Positions 1 through 63,350 of a stretch of DNA of 64,000 nt are shown here, one piece after another. A program made the position numbers and the translations under genes. Position 1 is the first letter of the stretch. The number at the start of each line of letters is the position of its first letter. The notes under the pieces are model-generated. The model was not told where the DNA came from, did no database searches, and saw only the letters and a program-made list of their open reading frames with translations. Source of the DNA: Babylonia areolata (Eukaryota > Mollusca > Gastropoda > Neogastropoda > Buccinidae); the NCBI RefSeq assembly GCF_041734735.1, contig NC_134889.1, forward strand, positions 1,675,790-1,739,789, read 5' to 3'.

Positions 1-446
1 CAGTCTTGACCTTGGAAAAAAGCAACCATCCAATCCAAGCAGACACTGACCAGACTTGTTCCCTCTTTTATAATGCCAACGGTTGTTTTTTTAATTTATT
101 TTTTTTTATTATTGTTACATTCATCTTTATATTTCCTTGTTACAATCTTTTGACTCAAATCTGTTACCATACTTTTTTTTTTTTTTCTAAAGGGACAAAA
201 CCCCCATACGTCTTCGATTGCTTCCATACCCTCCCTTCCAATGGGTTTTATCGTCTGCTAGATGCTGTCACACTGTTGTTAGAAATAACAACCTAACAAC
301 ATTTCATATCCCGTTTAAATGGCGCTGAAAGCGATGTCTGTTTCCTCAATTATCCCAGTTACCAGTCCAACCTCAGATTCTTCCGCGCTGAAAGGCGAAA
401 AAAAAAAAAAAAATTCACGTTCCAACAGTCATCTTCCGTCTTTTTG
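1..446. other. 5' flank of DENND1, no gene seen
   Basis: AT-rich sequence with T-runs (86-112, 173-187) and an A-run near 400-413. No ORF with recognisable similarity and no dispersed repeat recognised. Confidence 0.5.
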
Positions 447-456
447 GTCACGTGAT
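447..456. promoter_or_regulatory. E-box GTCACGTGAT upstream of DENND1
   Basis: A palindromic CACGTG core with flanks close to the bHLH-Zip (USF/TFEB-type) consensus lies 160 bp before the DENND1 start codon. The motif is seen in the sequence; its use as a promoter element is inferred from position only. Confidence 0.35.
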
Positions 457-466
457 TATGTGTCGT

Positions 467-475
467 CAAAATGGC
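467..475 (+). promoter_or_regulatory. YY1-like motif CAAAATGGC
   Basis: This matches the core AAAATGGC of YY1 sites, which in animals often lie just at or downstream of transcription starts of TATA-less housekeeping promoters. Together with the nearby E-box it suggests that the DENND1 transcription start is around 450-550. No clear TATA box is placed for it. Confidence 0.3.
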
Positions 476-615
476 AGACGAGGGAGTACTTCCGCTCTGT
501 TAGTTGACAGAAGGATAAAAATAATGCTGAAAGTGGTCCCAGTGAGGACATTTGCAAAAGTTGTTAGCCAGCTGACCTCTGTTAAGTTTGCAGTTCGACG
601 GATTAAACGGACATA

Positions 616-52048
<51,433 letters not shown>

Positions 52049-53262
52049 CTATATGGCCAGCTAGCTGTGTTGGCCCTCATGGTCCTCTTCTTTCAGGGGC
52101 TGGTCTTCCTGTGCAATGGGCTGTCTTGAGTCTTTCCCTGTCCCTCTCCACCTTCCCTTCCCAGTCACCGCGGGGCGTGTGCTCACACCGCCCTCACTCA
52201 GTCGTTTCCCCTGCTGTGGAGCAGAGAGCAAAGGACTAGCCGCTCTGCCCTCACAGTCACTGGGTTGGAGGTGGACGGACACAGTGTGTGGGTGAAGTGG
52301 GGTCGGGGGGATGGTGTTTGGTGTGCCTGTGAGCGGTGTTGAGGTGTGATCTGCTGAGGAGTGGATGAGTTGCTAGCTGTCTAGGGGCCACAGTGCCCCT
52401 GCCTGTGTTATGGTCGCTGGCGTCGGACTGGAGGGGTCGTCGTTTTCAGCATGTAGACAAGTTAGACAACCCACTTCTCTTCCACCTGGTGAGAAAAGTT
52501 AGACGACCCATTATTCTACCACCTGGTGAGGGCAGAGTAGTGCCTGCTTCATACTGAGGAACTACCTGCAGAAGCTGAATCTGATCAATTATTGTTGCTT
52601 TTATTGTTGCTAGATGAAGAACAAACCCATGCGTTGTCTTTGTTGTTTTCCCCCCCGTCTGACAGAGGCTAGAGACTGGGCAAGGGATCAACTCTGCTGG
52701 GGGGGGGGGGGGGGGGGGGGGGTGGCATCAACTCTGCTGGGGGTGTGTGGCATGTTCTGTACTGTGCAAGTGTGTAGCCTGAACACTACCGTGGTAGCAT
52801 GTGGCATAATGTCCACTGTGGTAAAATATGGCATGAACGGTGATCTGGGACTGGGGGAAGAAAGGGGTTGTGGGGGGGGGTGACAACTGTTTGCACCAGC
52901 TGAAAAGGGCGTGTTGCCATGGTAATATTGTTACCTTTTTTTTTTTAAGTGGTTGGCAGACACACACACAAAACACACACACACACATTGTCCTCACCAG
53001 GCCTCTTGACTGTGAATGTTGTATTATTATTATTGTTATTTTTATCATTTCTGTAGTGCTTGACTACAGAACACCATGCGCTTCAGAATGACACAAAGAA
53101 GAAGAAAAGTAAAAGATATGGGTACAAAGACAGACATGAAACTACAGCAACTCCATCACAAGCACAAGGGTACTCACACACACTCCATCTACACGCACAC
53201 ACGCACACACACACACACGCACACACACACACGTGTGCACACACACACACATGGAATGCAAG
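52049..53262 (+). other. Proximal 3' UTR of DENND1
   Basis: Non-coding sequence after the stop, GC-moderate at first. It has a run of 20 or more G at about 52699-52721 and a CA repeat near 52962-52986. No AATAAA hexamer was found before the next minisatellite, so the true 3' end is unknown. Confidence 0.5.
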
Positions 53263-55480
53263 TGACTAGATGGTTGAGGAGTTGTTGTTTTGAGGGAGGT
53301 GGGGTGACTAGATGGCTGAGGAGTTGTTGTTTTGAGGGAGGTGGGGTGACTAGATGGCTGAGGAGTGTTGTTTTGAGGGAGGTGGGGTGACTAGATGGCT
53401 GAGGAGTGTTGTTTTGAGGGAGGTGGGGTGACTAGATGGCTGAGGAGTGTTCTTGTTTTGAAGGAGGTGGGGTGACTAGATGGCTGAGTTGTTTTGAGGG
53501 AGGTGGGGTGACTAGATGGCTGAGGAGTGTTGTTTTGAGGGAGGTGGGGTGACTAGATGGCTGAGGAGTGTTGTTGTTTTGAGGGAGGTGGGGTGACTAG
53601 ATGGCTGAGGAGTGTTGTTGTTTTGAGGGAGGTGGGGTGACTAGATGGCTGAGGATTGTTGTTGTTTTGAGGGAGGTGGGGTGACTAGATGGCTGAATAT
53701 TGTTGTTGTTTTGAGGGAGGTGGGGTGACTAGATGGCTGAGGATTGTTGTTGTTTTGAGGGAGGTGGGGTGACTAGATGGCTGAATATTGTTGTTGTTTT
53801 GAGGGAGGTGGGGTGACTAGATGGTTGAGGAGTGTTGTTTTGAGGGAGGTGGGGTGACTAGATGGCTGAAGATTGTTGTTGTTTTGAGGGAGGTGGGGTG
53901 ACTAGATGGCTGAAGAGTGTTGTTTTGAGGGAGGTGGGGTGACTAGATGGCTGAGTTGTTTTGAGGGAGGTGGGGTGACTAGATGGCTGAGGAGTGTTGT
54001 TTTGACGGAGGTGGGGTAACTAGATGGCTGAGTTGTTGTTTTGAGGGAGGTGGGGTGACTAGATGGCTGAGGAGTGTTGTTTTGAGGGAGGTGGGGTGAC
54101 TAGATGGCTGAGTTGTTTTGAGGGAGGTGGGGTGACTAGATGGTTGAGGAGTTGTTGTTTTGAGGGAGGTGGGGTGACTAGATGGCTGAGTTGTTTTGAG
54201 GGAGGTGGGGTGACTAGATGGCTGAGGAGTGTTGTTTTGAGGGAGGTGGGGTGACTAGATGGCTGAGTTGTTGTTTTGAGGGAGGTGGGGTGACTAGATG
54301 GCTGAGGAGTGTTGTTTTGAGGGAGGTGGGGTGACTAGATGGCTGAGGAGTTGTTGTTTTGAGGGAGGTGGGGTGACTAGATGGCTGAGGAGTTGTTGTT
54401 TTGAGGGAGGTGGGGTGACTAGATGGCTGAGGAGTTGTTGTTTTGAGGTAGGTGGGGTGACTAGATGGCTGAGTTGTTGTTTTGAGGGAGGTGGGGTGAC
54501 TAGATGGTTGAGGAGTTGTTGTTTTGAGGGAGGTGGGGTGACTAGATGGCTGAGGAGTTCTTGTTTTGAGGGAGGTGGGGTGACTAGATGGCTGAGGAGT
54601 GTTGTTGTTTTGAGGGAGGTGGGGTGACTAGATGGCTGAGGAGTTGTTGTTTTGAGGGAGGTGGGGTGACTAGATGGCTGAGGAGTTGTTGTTTTGAGGT
54701 AGGTGGGGTGACTAGATGGCTGAGTTGTTGTTTTGAGGTACTAGGTAGGTGGGGTGACTAGATGGCTGAGTTGTTGTTTTGAGGGAGGTGGGGTGACTAG
54801 ATGGTTGAAGAGTTGTTGTTTTGAGGGAGGTGGGGTGTCTAGATGGCTGAGTTGTTTTGAGGGAGGTGGGGTGACTAGATGGCTGAGTTGTTGTTTTGAG
54901 GGAGGTGGGGTGACTAGATGGCTGAGTTGTTGTTTTGAGGGAGGTGGGGTGACTAGATGGCTGAGTTGTTGTTTTGAGGGAGGTGGGGTGACTAGATGGC
55001 CGAGTTGTTTTGAGGGAGGTGGGGTGACTAGATGGTTGAAGAGTTGTTGTTTTGAGGGAGGTGGGGTGACTAGATGGCTGAGTTGTTGTTTTGAGGGAGG
55101 TGGGGTGACTAGATGGTTGAGGAGTTGTTGTTTTGAGGGAGGTGGGGTGACTAGATGGTTGAGGAGTGTTGTTTTGAGGGAGGTGGGGTGACTAGATGGT
55201 TGAAGAGTTGTTGTTTTGAGGGAGGTGGGGTGACTAGATGGCTGAGTTGTTGTTTTGAGGGAGGTGGGGTGACTAGATGGCCGAGTTGTTTTGAGGGAGG
55301 TGGGGTGACTAGATGGCTGAGTTGTTGTTTTGAGGGAGGTGGGGTGACTAGATGGCCGAGTTGTTTTGAGGGAGGTGGGGTGACTAGATGGTTGAAGAGT
55401 TGTTGTTTTGAGGGAGGGGGGGTGACTAGATGGCTGAAGAGTGTTGTTTTGAGGGAGGTGGGGTGACTAATTGGCTGAAG
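53263..55480 (+). repeat. 44/41-bp minisatellite downstream of DENND1
   Basis: About 52 units of GGTGACTAGATGGCTGAGGA plus GTTGTTGTTTTGAGGGAGGTGG, with deletion variants lacking GAGGAG or TTG. Located 1.2 kb after the stop codon, possibly inside the 3' UTR. Confidence 0.95.
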
Positions 55481-56420
55481 GGAAGGACCAGTGCTTTGTA
55501 CAGACAGTGGAATCTGCTGGTTCACTTTGTCAAACGGGTTGGTATCGGTAGCTGTTCCGTTTCTTGTCTTGTTTCAGTGTTTTTTGTTTTTGTTTTTATC
55601 TTGGAACATTTCCTGGTGATTGTTGGTATGAACAGAATTGAGTTGTCAGCCTTTTGTGAATCACTTGAATGAGTTAATCTTCTACTCAATCTTTTTTTTT
55701 CGACTCAATCTTATATTTATCTTGAAGTTGCAATTCATCATTGTCAAACGACTTACATGACATCAGTTTGCACACAACTGCCGGTTTCTGCAGGCCTCCG
55801 TGACGTCTGTAGAACTACACATCCTTGACGTGATGCCCAGTCCTCAACGAGACATGGTAACCCAGGGATGTGATTTGCTGTTCAGTCAGTTTGTTTCATT
55901 TGATGTCATTGTTGCACACACACCTCAGGCGGGTTCTGCAGGCCTCACCAGCTTGCTGGGTGTGTGCAGGGCTAAAGCGTCCGCTCTTTTGTTTTTTTTA
56001 TCGTTTGAAGTTATCACAGCTGATGCTGTGTCATTGCACTGTCTTTCTCAAGGCCTGACTAAGCGCGTTGGGTTACGCTGCTGGTCAGGCATCTGCTTGG
56101 CAGATGTGGTGTAGCATATATGGATTTGTCCGAACGCAGTGACGCCTACTTGAGCTACTGATACTGATACTGATACTGATGCGGTGTGGGGTATGCTGAC
56201 CATTCTGCATGGTTCACACCTTGAAACTGAAGTGAGGGCTGTGAACAGTGCCCAGTCCTCATCAACTCCTTGCCCAACAGTGATGAGAGAGTTTCAGTTT
56301 GTGAGAGAGAGGACAGAAAGAGAATCATCCCCATGCTTGATGAGACGGCTGACTTTGGGTCACTGTGAGAGATGTGGACATTGCACTGTCTTTTTGACTT
56401 CTGGGCGACAGAACTCTATG

Positions 56421-56461
<41 letters not shown>

Positions 56462-56866
56462 ACACATGCATGCATGTGCGTATGTGTGTGTTTGTGTGTG
56501 TGAGTTTGTGATTGTAAACCAAGCACTTTCTTTGGGTTTTTTCTTTTGCTTTTTGTGTGTGTCTGCATGGCATTGTTCTAATTTTACTATTTCCTGTGTC
56601 AGTGAGGGCTAATGTCATAGGTGCTGCACTAATGGCAATTGTACACACACATACACACATACCCCCGCACCCCACACAAACCTACACACACACACACACC
56701 CTCCTGCACCACCCACACACAAACCTACACACACACACACACACACACACACATACCCAAGCCTACACACATGTCCACACACTCACACCCACCCAGCCAC
56801 ACACACACACACACACATACCCAAGCCTACACACATGTCCACACACACCCACCCACCCAGCCACAA

Positions 56867-56899
<33 letters not shown>

Positions 56900-57540
56900 C
56901 AGGTCACTGGATGTGGATGTGTGCCTGTTTCTACTCCTTTGTTCAACACAGTGGTGAAGTTCTCCTGTGTGTTCCTTCAGAATGATTCCTGTTGGTGACT
57001 GACTTCATTGTCCAACCTCTCAGATCGCCCTCCTTCCGTTTTTAACTTCAGAAATGACTTGGTTTTATATGAGCGAATTTATATGTGGAGAAGGAAGAAG
57101 AAATGTTATTAATGTCTTATTTGGAAGAATCCGTGAAGGGACAGAGTTTTGGCTTTGAAAATGATGCGGACCATTTCTTTTCTTCACAATTCCTTGGCAG
57201 TTTTGGTTGTCGGTTTGAACATTTGGTCATACGCTTGCTTGTATCATGCCTGTATTGTTGGAGAATGACCGTCACATGTAAAGAGGGACAGAGCGAGAAT
57301 GGTGGTGGAATGAATGTTTTTGGGGAGAAAAAGAAGTGGACCTGATGATGGTGGGGTGGGGTGGGGGTCATTTTTAAAATGTTTTTATGGAGTCGTTATG
57401 ATTGGTAAGGGCAGACAGACTAGAGACTGAAATAAGGCTTTGGGGGGTGCAGTGTGGAAAAGTGGCCCAAATTTATTGCAGAGAAATCTGTTTATGAAAA
57501 GGAATACAATGCCATGTACTTTAAACTATGGACTGAGATT
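55481..57540. other. Downstream region, no gene seen
   Basis: Besides the SINE, it holds GT (56421-56460) and CA (56643-56900) microsatellites. The CA block contains a duplicated CATACCCAAGCCTACACACA segment. The open frame at 57085-57345 has no recognisable similarity. Confidence 0.45.
56047..56180 (+). mobile_element. GAAACT-type SINE with GATACT tail
   Basis: AAGGCCTGACTAAGCGCGTT ... GGTCAGGCATCTGCTTGG ... GTCCGAACGCAGTGACGCC, ending with CTGATACTGATACTGATACT. The tail unit has mutated from GAAACT to GATACT and then been homogenised. Confidence 0.87.
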
Positions 57541-57559
57541 AGGTAGTTGGGAATTACTA

Positions 57560-58600
57560 TGAAAAAACACCATGGACTGATGAAAAAATACAGTATGGAT
57601 AGAGTTTGGAAAAAAAAACCCCACCATGGACTGATGAAACAAGACAGTGGGGATATAGTGTGGGAAAAAACACCATGGACTGATGAAACAAGACAGGGAT
57701 ATAGTGTGGGAAAAAACCCACCATGGACTGATGAAACAAGACAGTGAGGATATGTGGGAAAAAACACCATGGATTGATGAAACAAGACAGGGATATAGTG
57801 TGGGAAAAAACCCACCATGGACTGATGAAACAAGACAGTGAGGATATGTGGGAAAAAACACCATGGATTGATGAAACAAGACAGTGGGGATATAGTGTGG
57901 GAAAAAAACACCATGGACTGATGAAACAAGACAGTGGGGATATAGTGTGGGAAAAAAACACCATGGACTGATGAAACAAGACAGTGGGGATATAGTGTGG
58001 GAAAAAAACACCATGGACTGATGAAACAAGACAGGGATATAGTGTGGGGAAAAAACACCATGGACTGATGAAACAAGACAGTGGGGATATAGTGTTGGAA
58101 AAAACACCATGGACTGATGAAACAAGACAGGGATATAGTGTTGGAAAAAACACCATGGACTGATGAAACAAGACAGGGATATAGTGTGGGGAAAAAAACA
58201 CCATGGACTGATGAAACAAGACAGGGATATAGTGTGGGAAAAAACACCGTGGACTGATGAAACAAGACAGTGGGGATATAGTGTGGGAAAAAAACACCAT
58301 GGACTGATGAAACAAGACAGTGGGGATATAGTGTTGGAAAAAACACCATGGACTGATGAAACAAGACAGGGATATAGTGTGGGAAAAAACACCATGGACT
58401 GATGAAACAAGACAGTGGGGATATAGTGTTGGAAAAAACACCATGGACTGATGAAACAAGACAGTGGGGATATAGTGTGGGAAAAAAACACCATGGACTG
58501 ATGAAACAAGACAGTGGGGATATAGTGTTGGAAAAAACACCATGGACTGATGAAACAAGACAGTGGGGATATGATATGGGAATATAGTATGGAAATACAG
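57560..58600 (+). repeat. ~45-52-bp minisatellite
   Basis: About 21 units of AACACCATGGACTGATGAAA plus CAAGACAGTGGGGATATAGTGTGGGAAAA. Length varies by GTGG and by A-run. Minus-strand open frames to 351 codons are artefacts. Confidence 0.94.
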
Positions 58601-58984
58601 CTTGAATATCACACAGAGATAATTATCTGTTGTGACGAAAAGTAAAACAAGGCAATGCCAGAAAAGAAGAAGAAAAAAAGAAGAAGATTAAAACAAGACT
58701 GTGGAATACATCGTACAGTATGGAAAGAGGGACATTGACTGGATGGGAATACTCTGTGTATTACTCAGGATTTCTGGCCTTTCCCGCATGTGGCAATGTG
58801 CATGGTGCTTGGAAGTTAGTGCGTGTATGTGCTGTTTCCGCAGTGTGTTACAACATGATCATGTGGCGATTTTGTTTTATCACTTTGTGCATGCTGAGGC
58901 ATATATATGTGATTTGTACATGCATGCGTATGCATACAAGGGTGTATGTCATGGTAAGAAGGCATTTTATGCAAAGGTCTGCAA

Positions 58985-60112
58985 CTGTGTGTGACAGGTG
59001 TGTGATTGAACATGATTAAGGTGTGACAGTGTGTGACCGAATAGCATTGAGGTGTGACAGGTGTGATTGAACAAGATTGAAGTGTGACAGGTGTGTGACT
59101 GAACAGGATTGAGGTGTGACAGGTGTGATTGAACATGATTGAGGTGTGTGACTGAATAGCATGGAGGTGTGACAGGTGTGATTGAACATGATTAAGGTGT
59201 GACAGGTGTATGACCAAATAGCATGGAGGTGTGACAGGTGTGATTGAACATGATTGAGGTGTGACAGGTGTGTGACTGAACAGGATTGAGGTGTGACAGG
59301 TGTGTGACTGAACAGGATTGAGGTGTGACAGGTGTGTGACTGAACAGGATTGAGGTGTGACAGGTGTGTGACTAAACAGCGTTGAGGTGTGACAGGTGTG
59401 ATTGAACATGATTAAGGTGTGACCGAATATCATGGAGGTGTGACAGGTGTGTGACTGAATAGCATTGAGGTGTGACAGGTGTAATTGAACATGATTAAGG
59501 TGTGACAGGTGTGATTGAACATGATTAAGGTGTGACAGGTGTGTGACTGAATAGCATGGAGGTGTGACAGGTGTGATTGAACATGATTAAGGTGTGACAG
59601 GTGTATGACTGAATAGCATGGAGGTGTGACAGGTGTGATTGAACATGATTAAGGTGTGACAGGTGTATGACCAAATAGCATGGAGGTGTGACAGATGTGA
59701 CTGAACAGGATTGAGGTGTGACAGGTGTGTGACTGAACAGGATTGAGGTGTGACAGGTGTGTGACTGAACAGCGTTGAGGTGACTGAATAGGATTGAGGT
59801 GTGACAGGTGTGTGACTGAACAGCGTTGAGGTGTGACAGGTGTGTGACTGAACAGCGTTGAGGTGTGACAGGTGTGTGAGTGAACAGCATTGAGGTGTGA
59901 CAGGTGTGTGACTGAACAGCGTTGAGGTGTGACAGGTGTGTGAGTGAACAGCATTGAGGTGTGACAGGTGTGTGACTGAACAGCGTTGAGGTGTGACATG
60001 TGTGATTGAACAGGATTGAGGTGTGACAGGTGTGTGACTGAACAGCATTGAGGTGTGACAGGTGTGTGACTGAACAGAGTTGAGGTGTGACAGGTGTGTG
60101 AGTGAACAGATT
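58985..60112 (+). repeat. ~30-bp minisatellite
   Basis: About 36 units of GAGGTGTGACAGGTGTGTGA plus CTGAACAGGATT, with TGATTGAACATGATTAAG variants alternating in the first half. Confidence 0.93.
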
Positions 60113-60392
60113 TCCAGCCAAAAAGATTTTTATGTCTGCAGATATCTAGCCGTGTCCCGCAGTCTTGTCATGCAGTTACTATGTGCATGTGGGTAAAGCC
60201 ATTTTGAGATTATCTTCCAGATGTTCCATTTTAACAAATTAAATTATTGGAGATATTAGTGGGCATAGCTTCAGATGTAACATTATCCATATTGGTCTAT
60301 CTTGTCACAGTCTCTTAATTTATTGTTATGCGATATGATTTGTTGTAGATACTAGATACATGAGTGTAGATCCACACAAGACTGTTAATATG

Positions 60393-60398
60393 AATAAA
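60393..60398 (+). promoter_or_regulatory. Candidate poly(A) signal AATAAA
   Basis: An AATAAA hexamer on the + strand downstream of the DENND1 stop. Using it would give a 3' UTR of over 8 kb including three minisatellites; a non-canonical signal nearer the stop is equally possible. Confidence 0.25.
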
Positions 60399-60459
60399 CC
60401 AACATTGTGATAGTTCATATGTGTTTTCCTGTCTTCTTTTCCCAGCCCTACCTGTTATG

Positions 60460-61130
60460 AGGCATGGTGAGCACCAGAGTGTGTGTGGTGAGTGATGAGT
60501 GGTGAGCACCAGAATGAGTGTAGTGAGTGATGAGGATTGGTGTGCACCAGAGTGTGTGGTGAGTGATGAGGAGTGGTGAGCACCAGAGTGTGTGTGGTGA
60601 GTGATGAGTGGTGAGCACCAGAGTGTGTGTGGTGAGTGATGAGGATTGGTGAGCACCAGAGTGTGTGTGGTGAGTGGTGAGCACCACAGTGTGTAGTGAG
60701 TGATGAGGCGTGGTGAGCACCACAGTGTGTAGTGAGTGATGAGGCGTGGTGAGCACCACAGTGTGTAGTGAGTGATGAGGCGTGGTGAGCACCACAGTGT
60801 GTGGTGAGTGATGAGCACCAGAGTGTGTAGTGAGTGATGAGGCGTGGTGAGCACCAGAGTGTGTGTGGTGAGTGATGAGTGGTGAGCACCAGAGTGTGTG
60901 GCGAATGATGAGGATTGGTGAGCACCAGAGTGTGTGGTGAGTGATGAGGGTGGTGAATGAATAGGGTGCTGGATGATGAGGGTGGTGAGGGCAGTGCGTC
61001 TGTGATGAGGGTGGTGAGGGCTGAGTGTGATGAGGGTGGTGAGTGATGAGGGTGGTGAAGGTAGTGTGTGGTGAGGGTGGTGAGGGCAGAGTGTGATGAG
61101 GGTGGTGAGGGCAGTGTGTCTGCCTTCATC
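60460..61130 (+). repeat. GTGAGCACCAGAGTGTGTG minisatellite
   Basis: Irregular units of GTGGTGAGTGATGAGTGGTG plus AGCACCAGAGTGT, passing into GATGAGGGTGGTGAG repeats after 60930. Confidence 0.92.
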
Positions 61131-61576
61131 CGTCATTGCAGATCTTGGGGAAAGTAAGAGTCTCCTCTTCCACCTGCTCCGCCGTTGAGGTCTTCGTACT
61201 ATTCAGTCCACAGCTGGAAACCGACCCTGGGAGCACAGGGGGCTAGAGGTTTAAACCCGCCTCCTACTCGCGTGATGAACCCGTCTTAGGACACATGGAG
61301 CTTTTTTTTTTAGGGGTGACGGTGCCACGCGTCACTCCACACCGTCCTGGTAGGAACACCGCCAATTGGTCTGGGACTGCTTATTCGTCTAGACAAAGAT
61401 CTAGCTTATTCCCAGCTAGGGGCCGTCCCTCCATCCGCCACCTGAAGACCCACTGATCTGGGGATGGTCGCCCCACTATCGGATTGGAGACAGCCTAGCC
61501 TCAGGATGATAAAACGATGTCGGTGTTGAAGTTGACTGTGGTTCAAACAACTCGATCTGACTGACAAAGGTGGGCC
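61131..61576. other. Unidentified GC-balanced block
   Basis: Non-tandem sequence (CGCGTCACTCCACACCGTCC, CCGTCCCTCCATCCGCCACC) with composition unlike its surroundings. It looks like part of a dispersed repeat, possibly an element 5' region, but there is no second copy in the window to confirm. Confidence 0.35.
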
Positions 61577-61989
61577 ATGGCTTTCGTGGATGGATCAGTT
61601 TCATTGCCATCAAAATCAATGACAGAGCGGCTGAATTCATATTTCCTGGAACAAACTTTATTTATTTATTTATTTTTTATCATGGATACACTTTATTGGT
61701 GGCAAAACCTCTTTTTATATCAATTTGTTAAGTTTTGTTGCTGTCGCGATTACGAAAAGTTTTGCCTCTGAAACTTCTGTCTGCTGGGTGTCAAACTATT
61801 GGTTGAGGATCTTCCAAGATCTGAGGGCTACCGCGTTGGTATTTTTGCCCTCAGCTTGAAATCAAAATATCGGCCTCTATGTGTTCAGAAGGTTTGTCTT
61901 TTTTAATGTGCTTTGTAGCGTACGCATCAACTCAGTCCCCACAAAACTCCTGCATTTTGGATACAAGATCAGACAACTTGGCTTGTTCA

Positions 61990-62475
61990 TTATTCACCTC
62001 CAAATGTTGACCTGTTTTGAAGAAAGTGTCCTACTGGCCAGTTAAAGATTCTTACAGGTGGGGGGGACACTTTGGGTTTTTTGCGTCGGTAAATCAAGCA
62101 GGAATTTTCCGGTGTTCTGAAGCTGGCACTGTGGGCATCATGGTACACAGCATCCCATGCAAAATGTTCCTCCCGACCGAATTCTGTCTGATACTGTTTT
62201 TGCCTCATTGTTAGCTTGATCGTTGCAGACACCTAGAATAGCTGCCTCAAATCCTTCCTGTGTCTTTTTTTTTGGGGGGGGGGGTATTTTTCTCCGATTA
62301 TGGACATTAGCAGGGATGCCACAAAACAGACAGTGGATCCGTGGATAATAGGTAGGCTGAAACTCGTCTGGATGGCCATCTGTACAGGCGTTGTGTTTCG
62401 TCCCTGGATATATCCTAAACGTTTTCGCACTTGTTTAGCCAAGCCGGCATTTTGTACATAATCTCTGTCCTGCAC
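61990..62475 (-). pseudogene. Degraded coding relic, Cys/His-rich, unknown family
   Basis: Minus-strand sequence with several short open stretches in different frames, rich in Cys, His and basic residues. One stretch contains HFAWDAVYHDAHSASFRT, which resembles the AxYHxxC...FRTG-type Cys/His N-terminal domain of multicopy invertebrate element-like proteins. It looks broken and old; the family and whether it belonged to a mobile element are not settled. Confidence 0.35.
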
Positions 62476-62697
62476 TCTTTAAAATGTCACCACACCGTGC
62501 GCTGTACCAACTGACAGTCTTAGATCCAGTCTCACCTAATTTCACTGTTGGCTGACAATTGTCATGGAATTCTTAGCACATGATGCGCTTTGCCGCTCTT
62601 TCACCTACAGCACACAGAGTATAGAACATCTTATTGCCCTTTTATTTGTTCAATAAAGAAAGGTGATACTGACCTAATAATGTGTTATTATATCTAT

Positions 62698-62698
<1 letters not shown>

Positions 62699-62743
<45 letters not shown>
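62699..62743 (+). repeat. (CA)n microsatellite
   Basis: Pure CA run of about 44 bp. Confidence 0.95.
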
Positions 62744-62745
<2 letters not shown>

Positions 62746-63032
62746 TGCATACATGCATTCATTAGCCAGAATAATAATAACTGTTTTAAAAGTTTGCAAG
62801 GAAAAATAATCATCTTTTATCACATTTCCAAATTCACGCTGATAAAGAAAACGAACCCAGAACACAAACAACGAATGTTAGAAGTGAAAAATGATTAAAG
62901 CATTCCTACTTACTTTAACAATTTCATCATAATCATCTTTTTGACATATCAAAATACACTTACCGGCATAAATATGGCATATTGCATTTATGTAAAAGAA
63001 TGAAAACATTTAAGAAAGCACGTTACTCTTAC

Positions 63033-63101
63033 CTCCTGTCCAGTTTTCTTCTTCGTGAGATCCGACGATTCTGTGGGATTTTGACTTTTTGAATCGGCCA
63101 T
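63033..63101 (-). CDS. First coding exon of an unidentified convergent gene
   Basis: The minus-strand ATG at 63101 has A at -3 and G at +4 and opens a 23-codon reading, MADSKSQNPTESSDLTKKKT then GQE. It is followed exactly by donor GTAAGA at 63032. The polar, Ser/Thr/Lys-rich N-terminus looks disordered. The preceding 190 bases (minus-strand leader) are CpG-containing and less AT-rich than the flanks, as expected of a promoter or 5' UTR. I do not recognise the protein. A possible next exon lies near 62909-62953, where minus-strand GTAAGT donors occur, but this is weak. Confidence 0.5.
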
Positions 63102-63284
63102 AGTTTTCAGGCTTGTCCCTCTTCTCAGTGCAGTCAGTGTATGTCAGTCGGTATATCGCGGCAAGCCCAATGCCAAGATAAGAGCTGCGCTTTTCTGGGT
63201 AGCGGACGCCGACGTGTACATGCCGTGTCAGCACCTCATTTTCTCGACTTCAGCTGGCGCGCTTGCCACGAGTTGTATGGCGTA

Positions 63285-63288
<4 letters not shown>

Positions 63289-63348
<60 letters not shown>
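63289..63348. repeat. (TA)n microsatellite
   Basis: About 60 bp of pure TA, self-complementary, lying about 190 bases upstream of the minus-strand start codon. Confidence 0.96.

Positions 63349-63350
<2 letters not shown>

Noticed and set aside
57492-58612. Minus-strand ORFs of 290-351 codons rich in Phe/Ser/Cys resembling membrane proteins
   Set aside because: Translation of the ATGGACTGATGAAACAAGAC minisatellite; no gene structure.
62909-62953. Second exon of the minus-strand gene
   Set aside because: A donor-like GTAAGT on the minus strand follows a short open stretch with DDYDEIVK, but the acceptor is poor and the piece too short to support as a feature.
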